A DNA stretch of 64,000 bases, from contig PPHI01000085.1 of NCBI GenBank assembly GCA_002901265.1, positions 1-64,000 on the forward strand. The letters are read 5' to 3'. This stretch comes from Rhodopirellula baltica. GTDB taxonomy: Bacteria > Planctomycetota > Planctomycetia > Pirellulales > Pirellulaceae. Under the pieces are notes generated by a model. The model was not told the origin of the DNA and did no database searches. It worked only from the letters and a program-made list of their open reading frames with translations. Below, piece after piece: positions 9,281 to 18,201 of this stretch (positions are counted from its first letter, which is position 1; every line of letters begins with the position of its first letter). A program made the translations under genes and the position numbers.

Positions 9281-10342
9281 TCAGTCAGCGTTGATTTCGT
9301 CGATCAACTTTCGCAATCGGCCGAGTGAACGGCGGTTGAAGTTCAAGACCAATCGTGGGAGTCCGGCGAGGTCGGGTTCGCCAGCTTCTTCGGGGAGTGA
9401 TTTAGTCTGTTCGATTTTGCCTTTGACCAGAATGTCAGAAAAGTTTTCGTTCAGCGAAGCGAGCTTTGCATCGGTCAGGCGTTCTTTGAGCCGGAACACC
9501 AAGCGGTCGCGGACGTATCGCATGCTGTGATAGCGACGATAGAAACGCAAGATTTCTTGGACGGCAATGTTGACGTCGTTGGTGATTTTGTAAAGCGACG
9601 TGTCATCGGGACTGATCATTCCGCCTTGGCCGAGGTTGCGGTCGACGAACTTGCCGAAGTCGCTCCAGTAATTGCCTTCGGGATGGTCAAGCAATACCAA
9701 TGGCAGCATCGTTTGTTTGCCGGTCTGCATCAACGTCAGCGTTTCGAGTGCTTCATCGAGCGTCCCGAACCCGCCGGGGCAGCAGACCACTGCACTGCAT
9801 TCTTTGACGAACATCAACTTGCGAGTGAAGAAGTACTTCATTGTGACAAGTTTCGAATCGCCTTCGATCACGGGATTGGCTCCCTGTTCGAAAGGCAACA
9901 TGATGTTCAGTCCCATCGACGCCTCTTTTCCAGCGCCGACATGTCCGGCATGCATGATGCCACCGCCAGCGCCCGTGATCACCATCCAACCATGGCCTGC
10001 CATGGCACGGCCAAGTTCGACCGCGCTTTGGTAGTCAGGGTGATCCGGTTGCGTCCGCGCCGATCCAAAGATTGTGACTTTGCGCCGACGCCGATACGGA
10101 CGGAATACTTTGAACGCGTAACGGAGTTCGAGCAGCGTCCGCGACAAGATCTTTAGATCGCCGCGAGAAGTCTTGTCCCGTTCCAGCCGATCAATCGTCG
10201 CCCGCATCTCATCAAACAGCGATGTCTTTTCCGGAGGAGCCGTGTCGACGATCGGGTCGTCGGCGGGCTGTGGTCGTTCCTGTTCGCTTTCGCCGATCGC
10301 TTCTGGGGGAAGTTCCTGGGGATCAAACTCGTTTGCATCCAT
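9281..10342 (-). CDS. LOG-family protein (cytokinin-riboside monophosphate hydrolase-like)
   Basis: 353 residues. A variable acidic N-terminus (about 1-75) is followed by the LOG/TIGR00730 Rossmann-like domain with GAGGGIMHAG (~135), the conserved Arg in FFTRKLMF and the diagnostic PGGFGTLDE (~188-196). LOG proteins release a base from nucleoside 5'-monophosphates and were once annotated as lysine decarboxylases. A basic ~110-residue C-terminal extension beyond the core is unexplained. The gene lies 64 bp upstream of the nhaA stop on the same strand and no functional link is obvious. Confidence 0.88.
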   Translation of the reverse strand: MDANEFDPQELPPEAIGESEQERPQPADDPIVDTAPPEKTSLFDEMRATIDRLERDKTSRGDLKILSRTLLELRYAFKVFRPYRRRRKVTIFGSARTQPDHPDYQSAVELGRAMAGHGWMVITGAGGGIMHAGHVGAGKEASMGLNIMLPFEQGANPVIEGDSKLVTMKYFFTRKLMFVKECSAVVCCPGGFGTLDEALETLTLMQTGKQTMLPLVLLDHPEGNYWSDFGKFVDRNLGQGGMISPDDTSLYKITNDVNIAVQEILRFYRRYHSMRYVRDRLVFRLKERLTDAKLASLNENFSDILVKGKIEQTKSLPEEAGEPDLAGLPRLVLNFNRRSLGRLRKLIDEINAD

Positions 10343-10406
10343 GTCGGCTTCTAGGGACTCGTAAAGACTAGCGGTTCATTGTGATGGGACGTGATCTTAA
10401 CCGTTC

Positions 10407-11843
10407 TTAGGCCGGTTCGGTGGCGGCTTCGGCGGTCGTGTCACCGACGAGGCCGGCATGATCACCGGCGCGGACACCGAGTCCTTTGGCGATCAGGACC
10501 GCAAGTGGAGCGGCGGCAAAGCTAAGCAGCGCGCCCATTTTGACAGAGTCTTGGATCGCACCAGGCTGTTTGAAGGCCGCGACCGAAACGAACAAGGCGA
10601 CGGTGAATCCGATCCCGGCGACCATGCCGAGTGAAACCACGTGGCGATAGTCCATCCCGGCTGGCTTTTCCAAACGCAGGACTTTTTCGGCGAACAGCGT
10701 CATCAGGGTAATGCCGACGGGTTTGCCGAGCAGCAATCCGGCCAATACCAGCCATGTGCCGGTACCGACGCTGCTCATGACAACACCGGCGTTGACCATA
10801 CCAAAAAGGCCCAGGATGATTTCCACAGGGACTTTCCAGAAGTGTTCGAATTCGTTCAACGTGTCTTGGCGGTTGAGTTCTTCGCGGGCGAAGATCCCCA
10901 AGTCGGACGCGGCGTGAGGCAGGAACGGAATGATCGGGACAAGTCCAAGCGCGGGGTGGATGTTCGCTTGATAGAACGAAAACCACGAAGCGATCCCAGG
11001 GCCCAGAATGTAGAACCAGTGGGAGTGCACTTTCAGTTTCGAAAGCAGCCACGCGGTCGCCATCGCGGCGGCGGTCAGCAGCAGCCACATCGGTTCAATC
11101 GGGGCTGAAGGATAAAAGACCGCCAAGATCACCAAACCGGCCGCGTCGTCAGCGATCGCCAGCAGGAGAAGGAACGCGATCGCGGGGTGACCGATCCCAA
11201 AGATCAATCGTGCGACGAGATAGCTAAACGCGATGTCGGTCGCACAGGGGACCGCCCAGCCTTTGCCGAATTCCGCCGTCGTGCCGGTCAGCATCGCGCC
11301 GCTGATAAAGAAAACTGCCGGGCCGACGATCCCGCCAAAGGTCGCAAGCAGCGGTGTGGCTGCTTTGCGTGGGTTGGACAACGATCCACCGGGGAGCAGT
11401 GATTCCCATACTTCTTTGGCCGCGATGGCAAAGAACAGGGACATCAAGACGTCGTTGATGATGAATAGCAGCGAGTACCAGTGGTGCCCGCTGTCGCCGT
11501 CACTGTGGCCGCCAACTTCATGCGAGTCGTGTGCTTCATGCGAGCCGGTACTCGCATGTTCGGCTTCTTCGACGATGGTTTCGCCATCGGCGTGCGATTC
11601 GATCACTTCGGCTTCTTCGACGACGACAGAAGGGCTCGAGTTGTGCGAATCGGTCGCTTCGTGCGAGCCACCGGCACCGACTAGCGTGCGGACGTCAAAG
11701 TGGATGAAGTTGTGATAGCTCTCGCTGTGATTCTGGGCGGCCAGATTGGCCCAGATGAGTGCAACGACCGCTCCGGTAATCAAGAACAGCGAATTGTCGA
11801 TGAAGAAACGGAACAGGCCTTTAGGTTGATCGTGCCCAGACAT
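10407..11843 (-). CDS. nhaA: Na+/H+ antiporter NhaA with His/Glu-rich loop
   Basis: Exchanges external protons for internal Na+ or Li+ in the inner membrane. About 478 residues from the ATG at 11843; upstream in-frame codons look non-coding. Transport residues are present: the Asp pair 232-233 (AIADDAAGLVIL), matching E. coli Asp163/164, and Asp203 in CATDIAFS, matching Asp133. Between helices 1 and 2 there is a roughly 70-residue insert (about 53-121) rich in His, Glu, Ser and Asp, which E. coli NhaA lacks; it may act in metal or pH sensing. NhaA suits a marine lifestyle. Confidence 0.95.
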   Translation of the reverse strand: MSGHDQPKGLFRFFIDNSLFLITGAVVALIWANLAAQNHSESYHNFIHFDVRTLVGAGGSHEATDSHNSSPSVVVEEAEVIESHADGETIVEEAEHASTGSHEAHDSHEVGGHSDGDSGHHWYSLLFIINDVLMSLFFAIAAKEVWESLLPGGSLSNPRKAATPLLATFGGIVGPAVFFISGAMLTGTTAEFGKGWAVPCATDIAFSYLVARLIFGIGHPAIAFLLLLAIADDAAGLVILAVFYPSAPIEPMWLLLTAAAMATAWLLSKLKVHSHWFYILGPGIASWFSFYQANIHPALGLVPIIPFLPHAASDLGIFAREELNRQDTLNEFEHFWKVPVEIILGLFGMVNAGVVMSSVGTGTWLVLAGLLLGKPVGITLMTLFAEKVLRLEKPAGMDYRHVVSLGMVAGIGFTVALFVSVAAFKQPGAIQDSVKMGALLSFAAAPLAVLIAKGLGVRAGDHAGLVGDTTAEAATEPA

Positions 11844-12235
11844 GGACGTAACAAATCTCGGTGGACGGTGGGCTAGGGGGAAAGGGAGGTTTGTCCTGGT
11901 GCGGCAAACGATGCCGTCCGGTCTGGGCATGGTACCGATTGTGCTCGGCAATTGTGACCCCAGATAGAAACCCCAATCCTTTCGGTCAAAGGTGACTCAC
12001 GGAGCGACAGAAACCTCGCCATCGTCATGATGTGGTTTTGTTCCCGTGGTGTCTCGATGGTGCGGCCCGCAATGCAAATGCCTTGCCAGAATGGGTTAAT
12101 TTTTTCGTTCGCGAGAACTGGCAAGGCGGCAATCCATATCAAATCGGGTTTTTATCAACGCTGGTAACATTGACGCGGGATATCCGCTTGGGGATTTGTC
12201 AAATGGCATCGCCCCTTTTCAGAGAGAACGCAACC
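11844..12235. promoter_or_regulatory. Divergent intergenic region with inverted repeat 12081-12126
   Basis: About 390 bp between the divergent nhaA and PDZ-protein genes, so it must hold promoters for both. It contains a 9-bp perfect inverted repeat, ccttgccag (12081-12089) and ctggcaagg (12118-12126), around an AT-rich centre. The frame reading into the PDZ gene stays open through this region but its composition does not look coding. No known riboswitch was recognised by eye. Confidence 0.4.
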
Positions 12236-12766
12236 GTGTCCCAGTCACCTTTCGATTCGCCAACCCAACTTGAAAAACCAATCTACGGATACTTGGTGAT
12301 CACCGTTGCGCTGATCGTGGGGATGGTTTCGGCGTCAGTTTTTGGTCAGCCGCCTAAAGATTTACCACCTGAAGTGGCTCCGATCCGCAGTGACCAGGGA
12401 ATCTCGTCAGCCCCGGTCGATTCTTTGCAGAGGGCAAGTGGCCCGATTGAGGAGCATGTGGCGGTCAATTCGCGTCAGTGGATTCTGGGTGTGCGAGCCA
12501 GCGACACCAGGATCGGCGCGGTGGTCACCTCTGTCGTGCCGCTAAGCGCTGCGGCCCATGCGGGGCTGGAAGCAGGCGATCGCATTCTGGCGATCAACGG
12601 TTTGCAAGCCGGAAGTGTCGGCCGGCGAATCGTTCCGCTCTTTCGCGTGGTCGAGATGGCTGATGGCGGAAACGCTGAAATTTTGGTGCAGAAAAAGTCC
12701 AGCAGTTTGAAGGTCTTGAACGTGCAGTTGCAGACCCCGGAACAGTCGCTCGGTCTGCGGTCGTAG
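12236..12766 (+). CDS. Membrane-anchored PDZ protein, possibly GspC-like
   Basis: About 177 residues from a GTG at 12236; an ATG at 12203 is the alternative. One N-terminal TM helix (about 17-38), a Pro-rich linker, then a PDZ domain (about 75-165) with SAAAHAGLEAGDRILAING, the usual carboxylate-binding-loop and GD-x-I-x-x-ING pattern. The order TM-linker-PDZ and the position just upstream of a secretin gene match GspC, which links the inner-membrane platform to the GspD secretin in type II secretion. No other gsp genes are adjacent, so GspC identity is inference. Confidence 0.65.
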   Translation: MSQSPFDSPTQLEKPIYGYLVITVALIVGMVSASVFGQPPKDLPPEVAPIRSDQGISSAPVDSLQRASGPIEEHVAVNSRQWILGVRASDTRIGAVVTSVVPLSAAAHAGLEAGDRILAINGLQAGSVGRRIVPLFRVVEMADGGNAEILVQKKSSSLKVLNVQLQTPEQSLGLRS

Positions 12767-12987
12767 GCGAAACGCACTTCCTCGGCTGGTTGAGCTTGCG
12801 GATTGCGGTGCTTGGGGAGGGTGCGGGTCGTGGTGTGATTGTGCGGATAAAAACCCCTCGATCCAGGGCTTTCGTGGCGGGCCGATTCTGTCGGTTAACC
12901 CTCACTATCCGACTGACCGATGCAAGCCCTACAGAAAGGCCGCACCCGTCTCTGCGGCCATGTCCTTACCGGCCGGCCGAGGCAGCG

Positions 12988-15459
12988 ATGGTTTGGTTGA
13001 AACGCATTCAGTTGAAACGCATACACACGAGTTGGCTTGGTGTTTCTTTCTTTCGGGGACACCTTGTTCAGGAAAAACTGGCAGCGACCGTGTTGGGTGT
13101 CCTCATCGCCTGCACCGTGGTCACCCTTTGTAATTGGGGCACCAATGCCTCTGCAGCTCGTCATGAGTTGCCGTCGGGGATGCCAGCAACACCTGAAGTG
13201 CTGAATGACACCGCATCGTTGCCCAAATTGTTTTCGCAGCAGATCGAAACACAGCAAACGGAACTCGCCGTTTTGCACAGTGGTCTGCCAGCGTTTGCAC
13301 GGGTGGAGAGGGCCGCACGTCTTCGTCCCGTGTATGAAGCGATGATCGAAACCGAGGAAACTCGATTGGCGATCCGCAATCAGATGCGGCACCGGATGTC
13401 GATGGCAAAGCGGATTGAGGTTCCGGCGATTCAGACGTCGGGTGATCCGCAACAGGGTGGCTCGCAGAGTGAGGTGCGTCCTGTATCAGCGATGATCCGT
13501 CACAACGAAAAGATGCATGTTTCACGAGTCCCCGCGTTGACGGACGGCTTGTCGCTGGAAATGCGTGGTCAGCAACCGCGACGGGTCGCCGTTTCCGAGT
13601 TGCCCCGCAAAGTCGCACAGGCAACGGCTTCACAAATGCGAATCAATCAGTTCTGTGTCCAGCCTGTCGAAGCGGCTCCGATTGAGTTGGCACCCGCGAC
13701 GGTAGCAGCGCAAGAGACAGACACCGCGGTCGCAGAAACTGTCCAAGAGCTTGAGTCACCGCGGGACATGAAGGATACCTATCCTCCTGTGTTCTCTGCG
13801 GCGATCGATTTTCTTCAGCGCGAGATTCCGCTTCCTGTCGTTGAGAAACGCGATCAATCGGTGGCTGTCGAGGAAGTGGAATCGTTTGAGGAAATCGTGC
13901 GGCAACATCGTACCGACACAGCCGTCGAAATTGTTGAAACCCCAACGACAGTCGAACCGCTCGCTGGCGAGATCCAAATCGCCGAGTCTGACGACGAAGC
14001 AACGCATCATCAGTCATTGGATCAAGAGCAGTTGGATCAGGTGGCATCTGTTGTATTGGAGGAACCGGAGCTCGTCACGTTGAACGTAAACAATGTGGAT
14101 GTGCGAACCATCTTGGAAATGTTGGCCAAGGGTTATGGGCTGAATATTCTGGTCGCCCCGGGGGTTCAAGGGACGGTCACGGCGAATCTTACAGGTCTTT
14201 CACCGGAGCAGACCTTGCGAAGTATCACTCGCATGTGCGGGTTGGCGATTCAGCGTGAAGGCGAGGCGATTTTGGTCTATCCGAACGACGGTTTGCCATT
14301 GGACGCCCGCTTGGTTCGCTCGTTTCCGCTCGATTTTGTTCGGGCGGAAACGGTGGAGGGGACTGTGCGCACGCTGCTTTCTCCGATCGGCACCGCGTAC
14401 CCAACCGCACTTGACGAGACCGATAATCGCCGTGGCCATGAATCAATTGTCGTGATCGATGTGCCTGAGGTCATCGAACGGGTCGAGCGGTATTTGTTGC
14501 AGGCCGATCAGCCACCACGTCAAGTGATGATCGAGGCGCGAGTGCTTGAGATCGAACTGACCGATGGGATGGAGCATGGGGTGAATCTGGAGCACCTTGC
14601 CGGGAAGAATTTTCGTTCCGGTGCACTGCGAATGGCAGACAACTTGGCCTCGTCAACCAATCCGTTTTTCTTTGCCGAGATCAACGGTGACGAAGTCTTC
14701 GCATTGTTGACGCTTTTGCAAACGACGACAGATGCGAAAACATTGGCCACCCCCCAGGTCATGGTCGTGAACGGCCAGATGGCGAAAATTCAAGTTGGGC
14801 AGCAACTCGGCTACGCGGTCGCGACGGTCACGCAAACGTCAACGATCCAAGACGTTCGATACCTGGATACCGGGATTGTGTTGCAGGTGACCCCAACGAT
14901 CAGCCGCGACGATCGCGTGTTGCTGCAAGTGAAACCCAAAGTAAGCAGCGGTCAGATCAATCCGGAAACGTTGTTGCCGGAAGAGACGACGCGCGAGGTC
15001 GAAACGTCGGTGATGTTGGGCAACCATCAGGGGATGATTATCGGGGGCCTGATCCAGGAAGACGATCGAGTGGTGGTCCGCAAACTTCCTTGGCTCGGCG
15101 ACGTGAAACATGTCGGTCCTTTGTTTCAGCGGCGTGAAACGAAACGGTCACGTAGTGAGATCATCGTGGCTTTGATCCCGCACATCATGGACGTGTCGGA
15201 GCTAGAGTGCGGTTCGCATGGTGACTGTGAAATGGGACATTGCGAGATTCCAGACGTGGTGGGCCAGCAGGACCAATGGCAGCGGACCAGTACTCGTCTG
15301 TTTGATGGGCCACTCAACCGCACCTGTCGGCCTTGGGAGGCAAGGCTGCCGGACGTCGCCGGTGAAGGACATTGCAGCGACGAGATTGATCGAATTCGAA
15401 ACCGGCACCCGTTTTGCAAGGGATGTGCCCCAATTGGATCCGAGATAATCCTCGACTAA
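12988..15459 (+). CDS. Secretin-family outer-membrane channel (GspD/PilQ/RcpA type)
   Basis: About 823 residues from the ATG at 12988 (MVWLKRIQ); the frame is open upstream but not coding-like. A TM/signal segment at about 32-52 is followed by a ~300-residue low-conservation Glu/Val-rich region, an N0/STN-like domain (about 364-430, LNVNNVDVRTILEMLAKGYG) and the secretin C-domain (about 510-735: VMIEARVLEIEL, TLATPQVMVVNGQMAKI, GIVLQVTP, GMIIGGLIQE). It should form the multimeric gate for type II secretion or a pilus. A ~75-residue Cys-containing tail after the secretin domain is unusual. A Tad-like operon lies 2.3 kb downstream on the opposite strand. Confidence 0.88.
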   Translation: MVWLKRIQLKRIHTSWLGVSFFRGHLVQEKLAATVLGVLIACTVVTLCNWGTNASAARHELPSGMPATPEVLNDTASLPKLFSQQIETQQTELAVLHSGLPAFARVERAARLRPVYEAMIETEETRLAIRNQMRHRMSMAKRIEVPAIQTSGDPQQGGSQSEVRPVSAMIRHNEKMHVSRVPALTDGLSLEMRGQQPRRVAVSELPRKVAQATASQMRINQFCVQPVEAAPIELAPATVAAQETDTAVAETVQELESPRDMKDTYPPVFSAAIDFLQREIPLPVVEKRDQSVAVEEVESFEEIVRQHRTDTAVEIVETPTTVEPLAGEIQIAESDDEATHHQSLDQEQLDQVASVVLEEPELVTLNVNNVDVRTILEMLAKGYGLNILVAPGVQGTVTANLTGLSPEQTLRSITRMCGLAIQREGEAILVYPNDGLPLDARLVRSFPLDFVRAETVEGTVRTLLSPIGTAYPTALDETDNRRGHESIVVIDVPEVIERVERYLLQADQPPRQVMIEARVLEIELTDGMEHGVNLEHLAGKNFRSGALRMADNLASSTNPFFFAEINGDEVFALLTLLQTTTDAKTLATPQVMVVNGQMAKIQVGQQLGYAVATVTQTSTIQDVRYLDTGIVLQVTPTISRDDRVLLQVKPKVSSGQINPETLLPEETTREVETSVMLGNHQGMIIGGLIQEDDRVVVRKLPWLGDVKHVGPLFQRRETKRSRSEIIVALIPHIMDVSELECGSHGDCEMGHCEIPDVVGQQDQWQRTSTRLFDGPLNRTCRPWEARLPDVAGEGHCSDEIDRIRNRHPFCKGCAPIGSEIILD

Positions 15460-15768
15460 TTGCCCGGTTTGTCGTACCGCGTTAAACTCGCATGCGACAG
15501 GGATCCGAGTACTTTAGGGCGGCCGGATCGGCTTGGCAGACTCCTTCGAGATCCCCGATTTCGAGGTGTCGATGCCCAGCCAAGTGGACTTTGGATCGAT
15601 TTGCCCAGCAGCTGCGATTGTTGGGGCTTTTCGATCGAGGACACTTCCTTCACGCTGGTGCAGTCAAAGTCTCAGCCATTTTCCGCGATGGCAGCGAGGC
15701 TTGCCGGAGTGCACCGGGCCGATGACTTCTACCCACCATTGCCAGTTCAATCCATTTCGGACGACCTC
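15460..15768. other. Gap between secretin and citrate synthase
   Basis: About 310 bp with no supported gene. The citrate-synthase frame is open through it from a TTG, but the encoded residues have no citrate-synthase similarity. It probably contains the gltA promoter and leader. No strong terminator hairpin with T run was seen after the secretin. Confidence 0.5.
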
Positions 15769-17085
15769 ATGACCTCCAGCGATAAATTGCAAACCCAAGA
15801 CGTCGGAACCGCTCGATTGACCTTCGGGGACCAGGAGATCGAGATGCCGATGCTGGAGGGGAGCGAAGGCGAGCGAGCGATCGATATTTCGGAACTTCGA
15901 AAATTGACCGGGATGGTCACCCTCGATGAAGGTTTCGTGAACACGGGAAGCACCCGCAGTGCGATCACGTTCTTGGATGGCGAAAAAGGCATCCTGCGTT
16001 ACCGCGGCTACCCAATCGAAGAACTCGCACAGCATTGCGACTTTATCGAAGTGGCGTACCTGTTGATTCACGGAGAACTTCCCGATGCGGAGCAAGCCGC
16101 GACATTTCGTAGCGGGATCCGGCATCACACGATGATCCACGAGGACATGCGGTCGTTCTACAACGGGTTTCCGCGAGACGCACACCCGATGGCGATTCTG
16201 TCGAGTGTCGTCGGCGCCCTATCGACGTTCTATCAAGATTCGATGCAAGTGGATGATCCCGAGCAGGTCGAAATTTCGATCTATCGGTTGATCGCCAAGC
16301 TGCCCACGATCGCGGCGTATAGCTACAAAAAGTCGATCGGTCAGCCGTTCATGTATCCGAACAACGATTTGGATTACTGCGAAAACTTTTTGCACATGAT
16401 GTTCGCCACACCGGCACACGAACACATGGTTGACCCAGACTTCGCCGAAGCATTGAACCTGTTGTTGATCGTTCACGCCGACCACGAGCAGAACTGCAGC
16501 ACGTCGACCGTACGGATGGTCGGCAGCAGCAACGCCAACCTGTTCGCCTCCATTTCCGCTGGCATCGGAGCCCTCTGGGGGCCGCTTCACGGTGGTGCGA
16601 ACGAAGCCTGTGTCGCGATGTTGGAAACGATCGCGAAAGACGGCGGCAACGTCAAAAAATATGTCGACATGGCGAAGGACAAAAACAATAGCTTCCGCCT
16701 GATGGGATTCGGTCACCGCGTCTACAAGAACTTTGACCCACGTGCCAAAATCATTCGTGCCTGCTGTGACAAACTCCTGGCCAAGCTAAATATCGACGAC
16801 CCGTTGTTCGAAGTTGCACAAGAGCTGCAAGACGTTGCACTCAAAGACGAGTACTTCGTTGAACGAAAACTGTATCCGAACGTCGATTTCTATTCCGGTG
16901 TGATCTATCGTGCGATGGGCATTCCCGTGCAGATGTTCACAGTGCTGTTCGCGATCGGGCGTTTGCCTGGTTGGATCGCTCACTGGCGTGAAATGCATGC
17001 CAATCCCGGTAAGCGAATCTATCGTCCTCGCCAAATCTACACCGGCGATACCGAACGCAAGGTTGTTCCAATCGAGCAACGCTAG
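15769..17085 (+). CDS. gltA: Citrate synthase
   Basis: Condenses acetyl-CoA and oxaloacetate to citrate, the entry step of the TCA cycle. About 438 residues from the ATG at 15769, the normal length of the type II (hexameric, proteobacterial-like) enzyme. Catalytic elements are visible: the His in HADHEQNCSTS, the His in GPLHGGANEA, GFGHRVYKNFDPRA, and the Asp in NVDFYSG. All three members of the His-His-Asp triad are therefore intact. It is followed 40 bp later by the thioredoxin-like gene, probably co-transcribed. Confidence 0.96.
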   Translation: MTSSDKLQTQDVGTARLTFGDQEIEMPMLEGSEGERAIDISELRKLTGMVTLDEGFVNTGSTRSAITFLDGEKGILRYRGYPIEELAQHCDFIEVAYLLIHGELPDAEQAATFRSGIRHHTMIHEDMRSFYNGFPRDAHPMAILSSVVGALSTFYQDSMQVDDPEQVEISIYRLIAKLPTIAAYSYKKSIGQPFMYPNNDLDYCENFLHMMFATPAHEHMVDPDFAEALNLLLIVHADHEQNCSTSTVRMVGSSNANLFASISAGIGALWGPLHGGANEACVAMLETIAKDGGNVKKYVDMAKDKNNSFRLMGFGHRVYKNFDPRAKIIRACCDKLLAKLNIDDPLFEVAQELQDVALKDEYFVERKLYPNVDFYSGVIYRAMGIPVQMFTVLFAIGRLPGWIAHWREMHANPGKRIYRPRQIYTGDTERKVVPIEQR

Positions 17086-17125
17086 GTAAGAAGGATTGGC
17101 AAAGGAGAGATAGACGATCGAAGCG

Positions 17126-17695
17126 ATGACGGATCAAAATCTTGCAACTCTGTTCGATCAGGGACTTGGGTACACCGAGTTCCTCGATCGATATGCGAAC
17201 GAATCCCAGCGTTCACGTTGGGACAAAGTCCATGCGGCTGTGAATCTGACGGATTCGCAACGCGAATTGTTGGGCAGCTTTGTCCGCACGATGAAGGTGT
17301 TTGTGTCGACGGGGGCCTGGTGTGGTGACTGTATCAACCAATGCCCGATCTTCGACCATTTCACTCGTGTTAATGATCGCATCGAAGTGCGATTTTTCGA
17401 TCGCGATGATCACCCGGATTTCGCGGATACGATTCGGACCTGCGGCGGCCGAAGGGTTCCTTCGTTGCTCTTCGTCAGCGAAGACAACGTTGTTTGCGGC
17501 CGATACGGTGACCGCACGATCGCGACGTACCGGCACCTGATCGCGACCCAGTTGGGACCGAGTTGTCCCACGGGGTTCGGTGATGTCAACCAAACGCTCT
17601 TGCAAGAAGTCACCGAAGACTGGCTCCGCGAGTTCGAACGGATCCAATGGATGTTGCGACTATCGCCGCGTCTGCGTGAACAGTACGGCGATTAG
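17126..17695 (+). CDS. Thioredoxin-fold protein with CGDC motif
   Basis: 189 residues, cytoplasmic (no signal peptide). A helical N-terminus is followed by a thioredoxin-like domain with active-site pair CGDC (Cys66 and Cys69 in GAWCGDC) and a cis-Pro-like RVPSLLF motif at about 112. The CGDC type occurs in a family of thioredoxin-like proteins of unknown redox partner. Purine-rich aaaggagaga about 15 bases upstream may be the ribosome site. It ends just before a hairpin terminator and faces the tadE-like gene head-on. Confidence 0.8.
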   Translation: MTDQNLATLFDQGLGYTEFLDRYANESQRSRWDKVHAAVNLTDSQRELLGSFVRTMKVFVSTGAWCGDCINQCPIFDHFTRVNDRIEVRFFDRDDHPDFADTIRTCGGRRVPSLLFVSEDNVVCGRYGDRTIATYRHLIATQLGPSCPTGFGDVNQTLLQEVTEDWLREFERIQWMLRLSPRLREQYGD

Positions 17696-17714
17696 TCAGC
17701 AACCCACGTTTGTT

Positions 17715-17742
17715 GGCACAGGCGTTAGGTGCCTGTGCTTTC
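17715..17742. terminator. Bidirectional hairpin between convergent trx-like and tadE-like genes
   Basis: The arms gcacaggc and gcctgtgc form a stem around a seven-base loop, followed by a short T-rich stretch on the plus strand. The hairpin overlaps the last codons and the stop of the minus-strand TadE-like gene, an economical arrangement for convergent genes. The T run is short, so efficiency is uncertain. Confidence 0.55.
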
Positions 17743-18141
17743 ACGACGCATGACCGTTTCGGCCACAATGTCGACTCCGTCGAAGTTAAAGAAGCCTGGT
17801 ACCAAGCTGACTTCGGAAATCGGAATTTCGATCTTTACCGAGACCTCGTCACCGGGTTCTGCGGTGTGGAGCGAAGTCGGCGTGACGGTGATGTTGGCAC
17901 CGCTGATGTTCATGATCTGAAGTTCCTCGTTGATACGAGTTTGAACATCGTAGCTGGATGCCGTCGGCCGAATTCCGACGCGAGCACCTTCGCGGGAAGC
18001 TTGGATGATGGTTTCTTTGATGATGCTGATGCGACTCATTTCGATCAGCCCGAACGTGAAGATCAGCATCAAGGGAACGATCAGAGCGAACTCGACCGCC
18101 GCAGTCCCACGGCGGTCATTCTTTTTGCGACGAATATTCAT
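17725..18141 (-). CDS. TadE-like pilus assembly (pseudopilin) protein
   Basis: 138 residues. The N-terminus has the TadE hallmark: a basic start, then RRGTAAVEFALIVPLML with a conserved Glu in a hydrophobic helix, followed by a short beta-rich extracytoplasmic domain. TadE and TadF are minor pseudopilins processed by TadV and needed for Flp/Tad pili, which mediate tight adhesion. The gene lies 60 bp after the TadG-like gene in a probable three-gene operon headed by a c-di-GMP riboswitch. The ATPase and platform genes (tadA, B, C) are not in this window. Confidence 0.82.
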   Translation of the reverse strand: MNIRRKKNDRRGTAAVEFALIVPLMLIFTFGLIEMSRISIIKETIIQASREGARVGIRPTASSYDVQTRINEELQIMNISGANITVTPTSLHTAEPGDEVSVKIEIPISEVSLVPGFFNFDGVDIVAETVMRRESTGT

Positions 18142-18201
18142 GATGACGATTGATTTCGAACAGGATTCAATAGTGATGGAAGGAGATCATCAGGCTCGTC
18201 G

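Noticed and set aside
15460-15768. Extended N-terminus of citrate synthase from TTG 15460
   Set aside because: The extra 103 residues have no citrate synthase similarity; the ATG at 15769 gives a normal-length enzyme.
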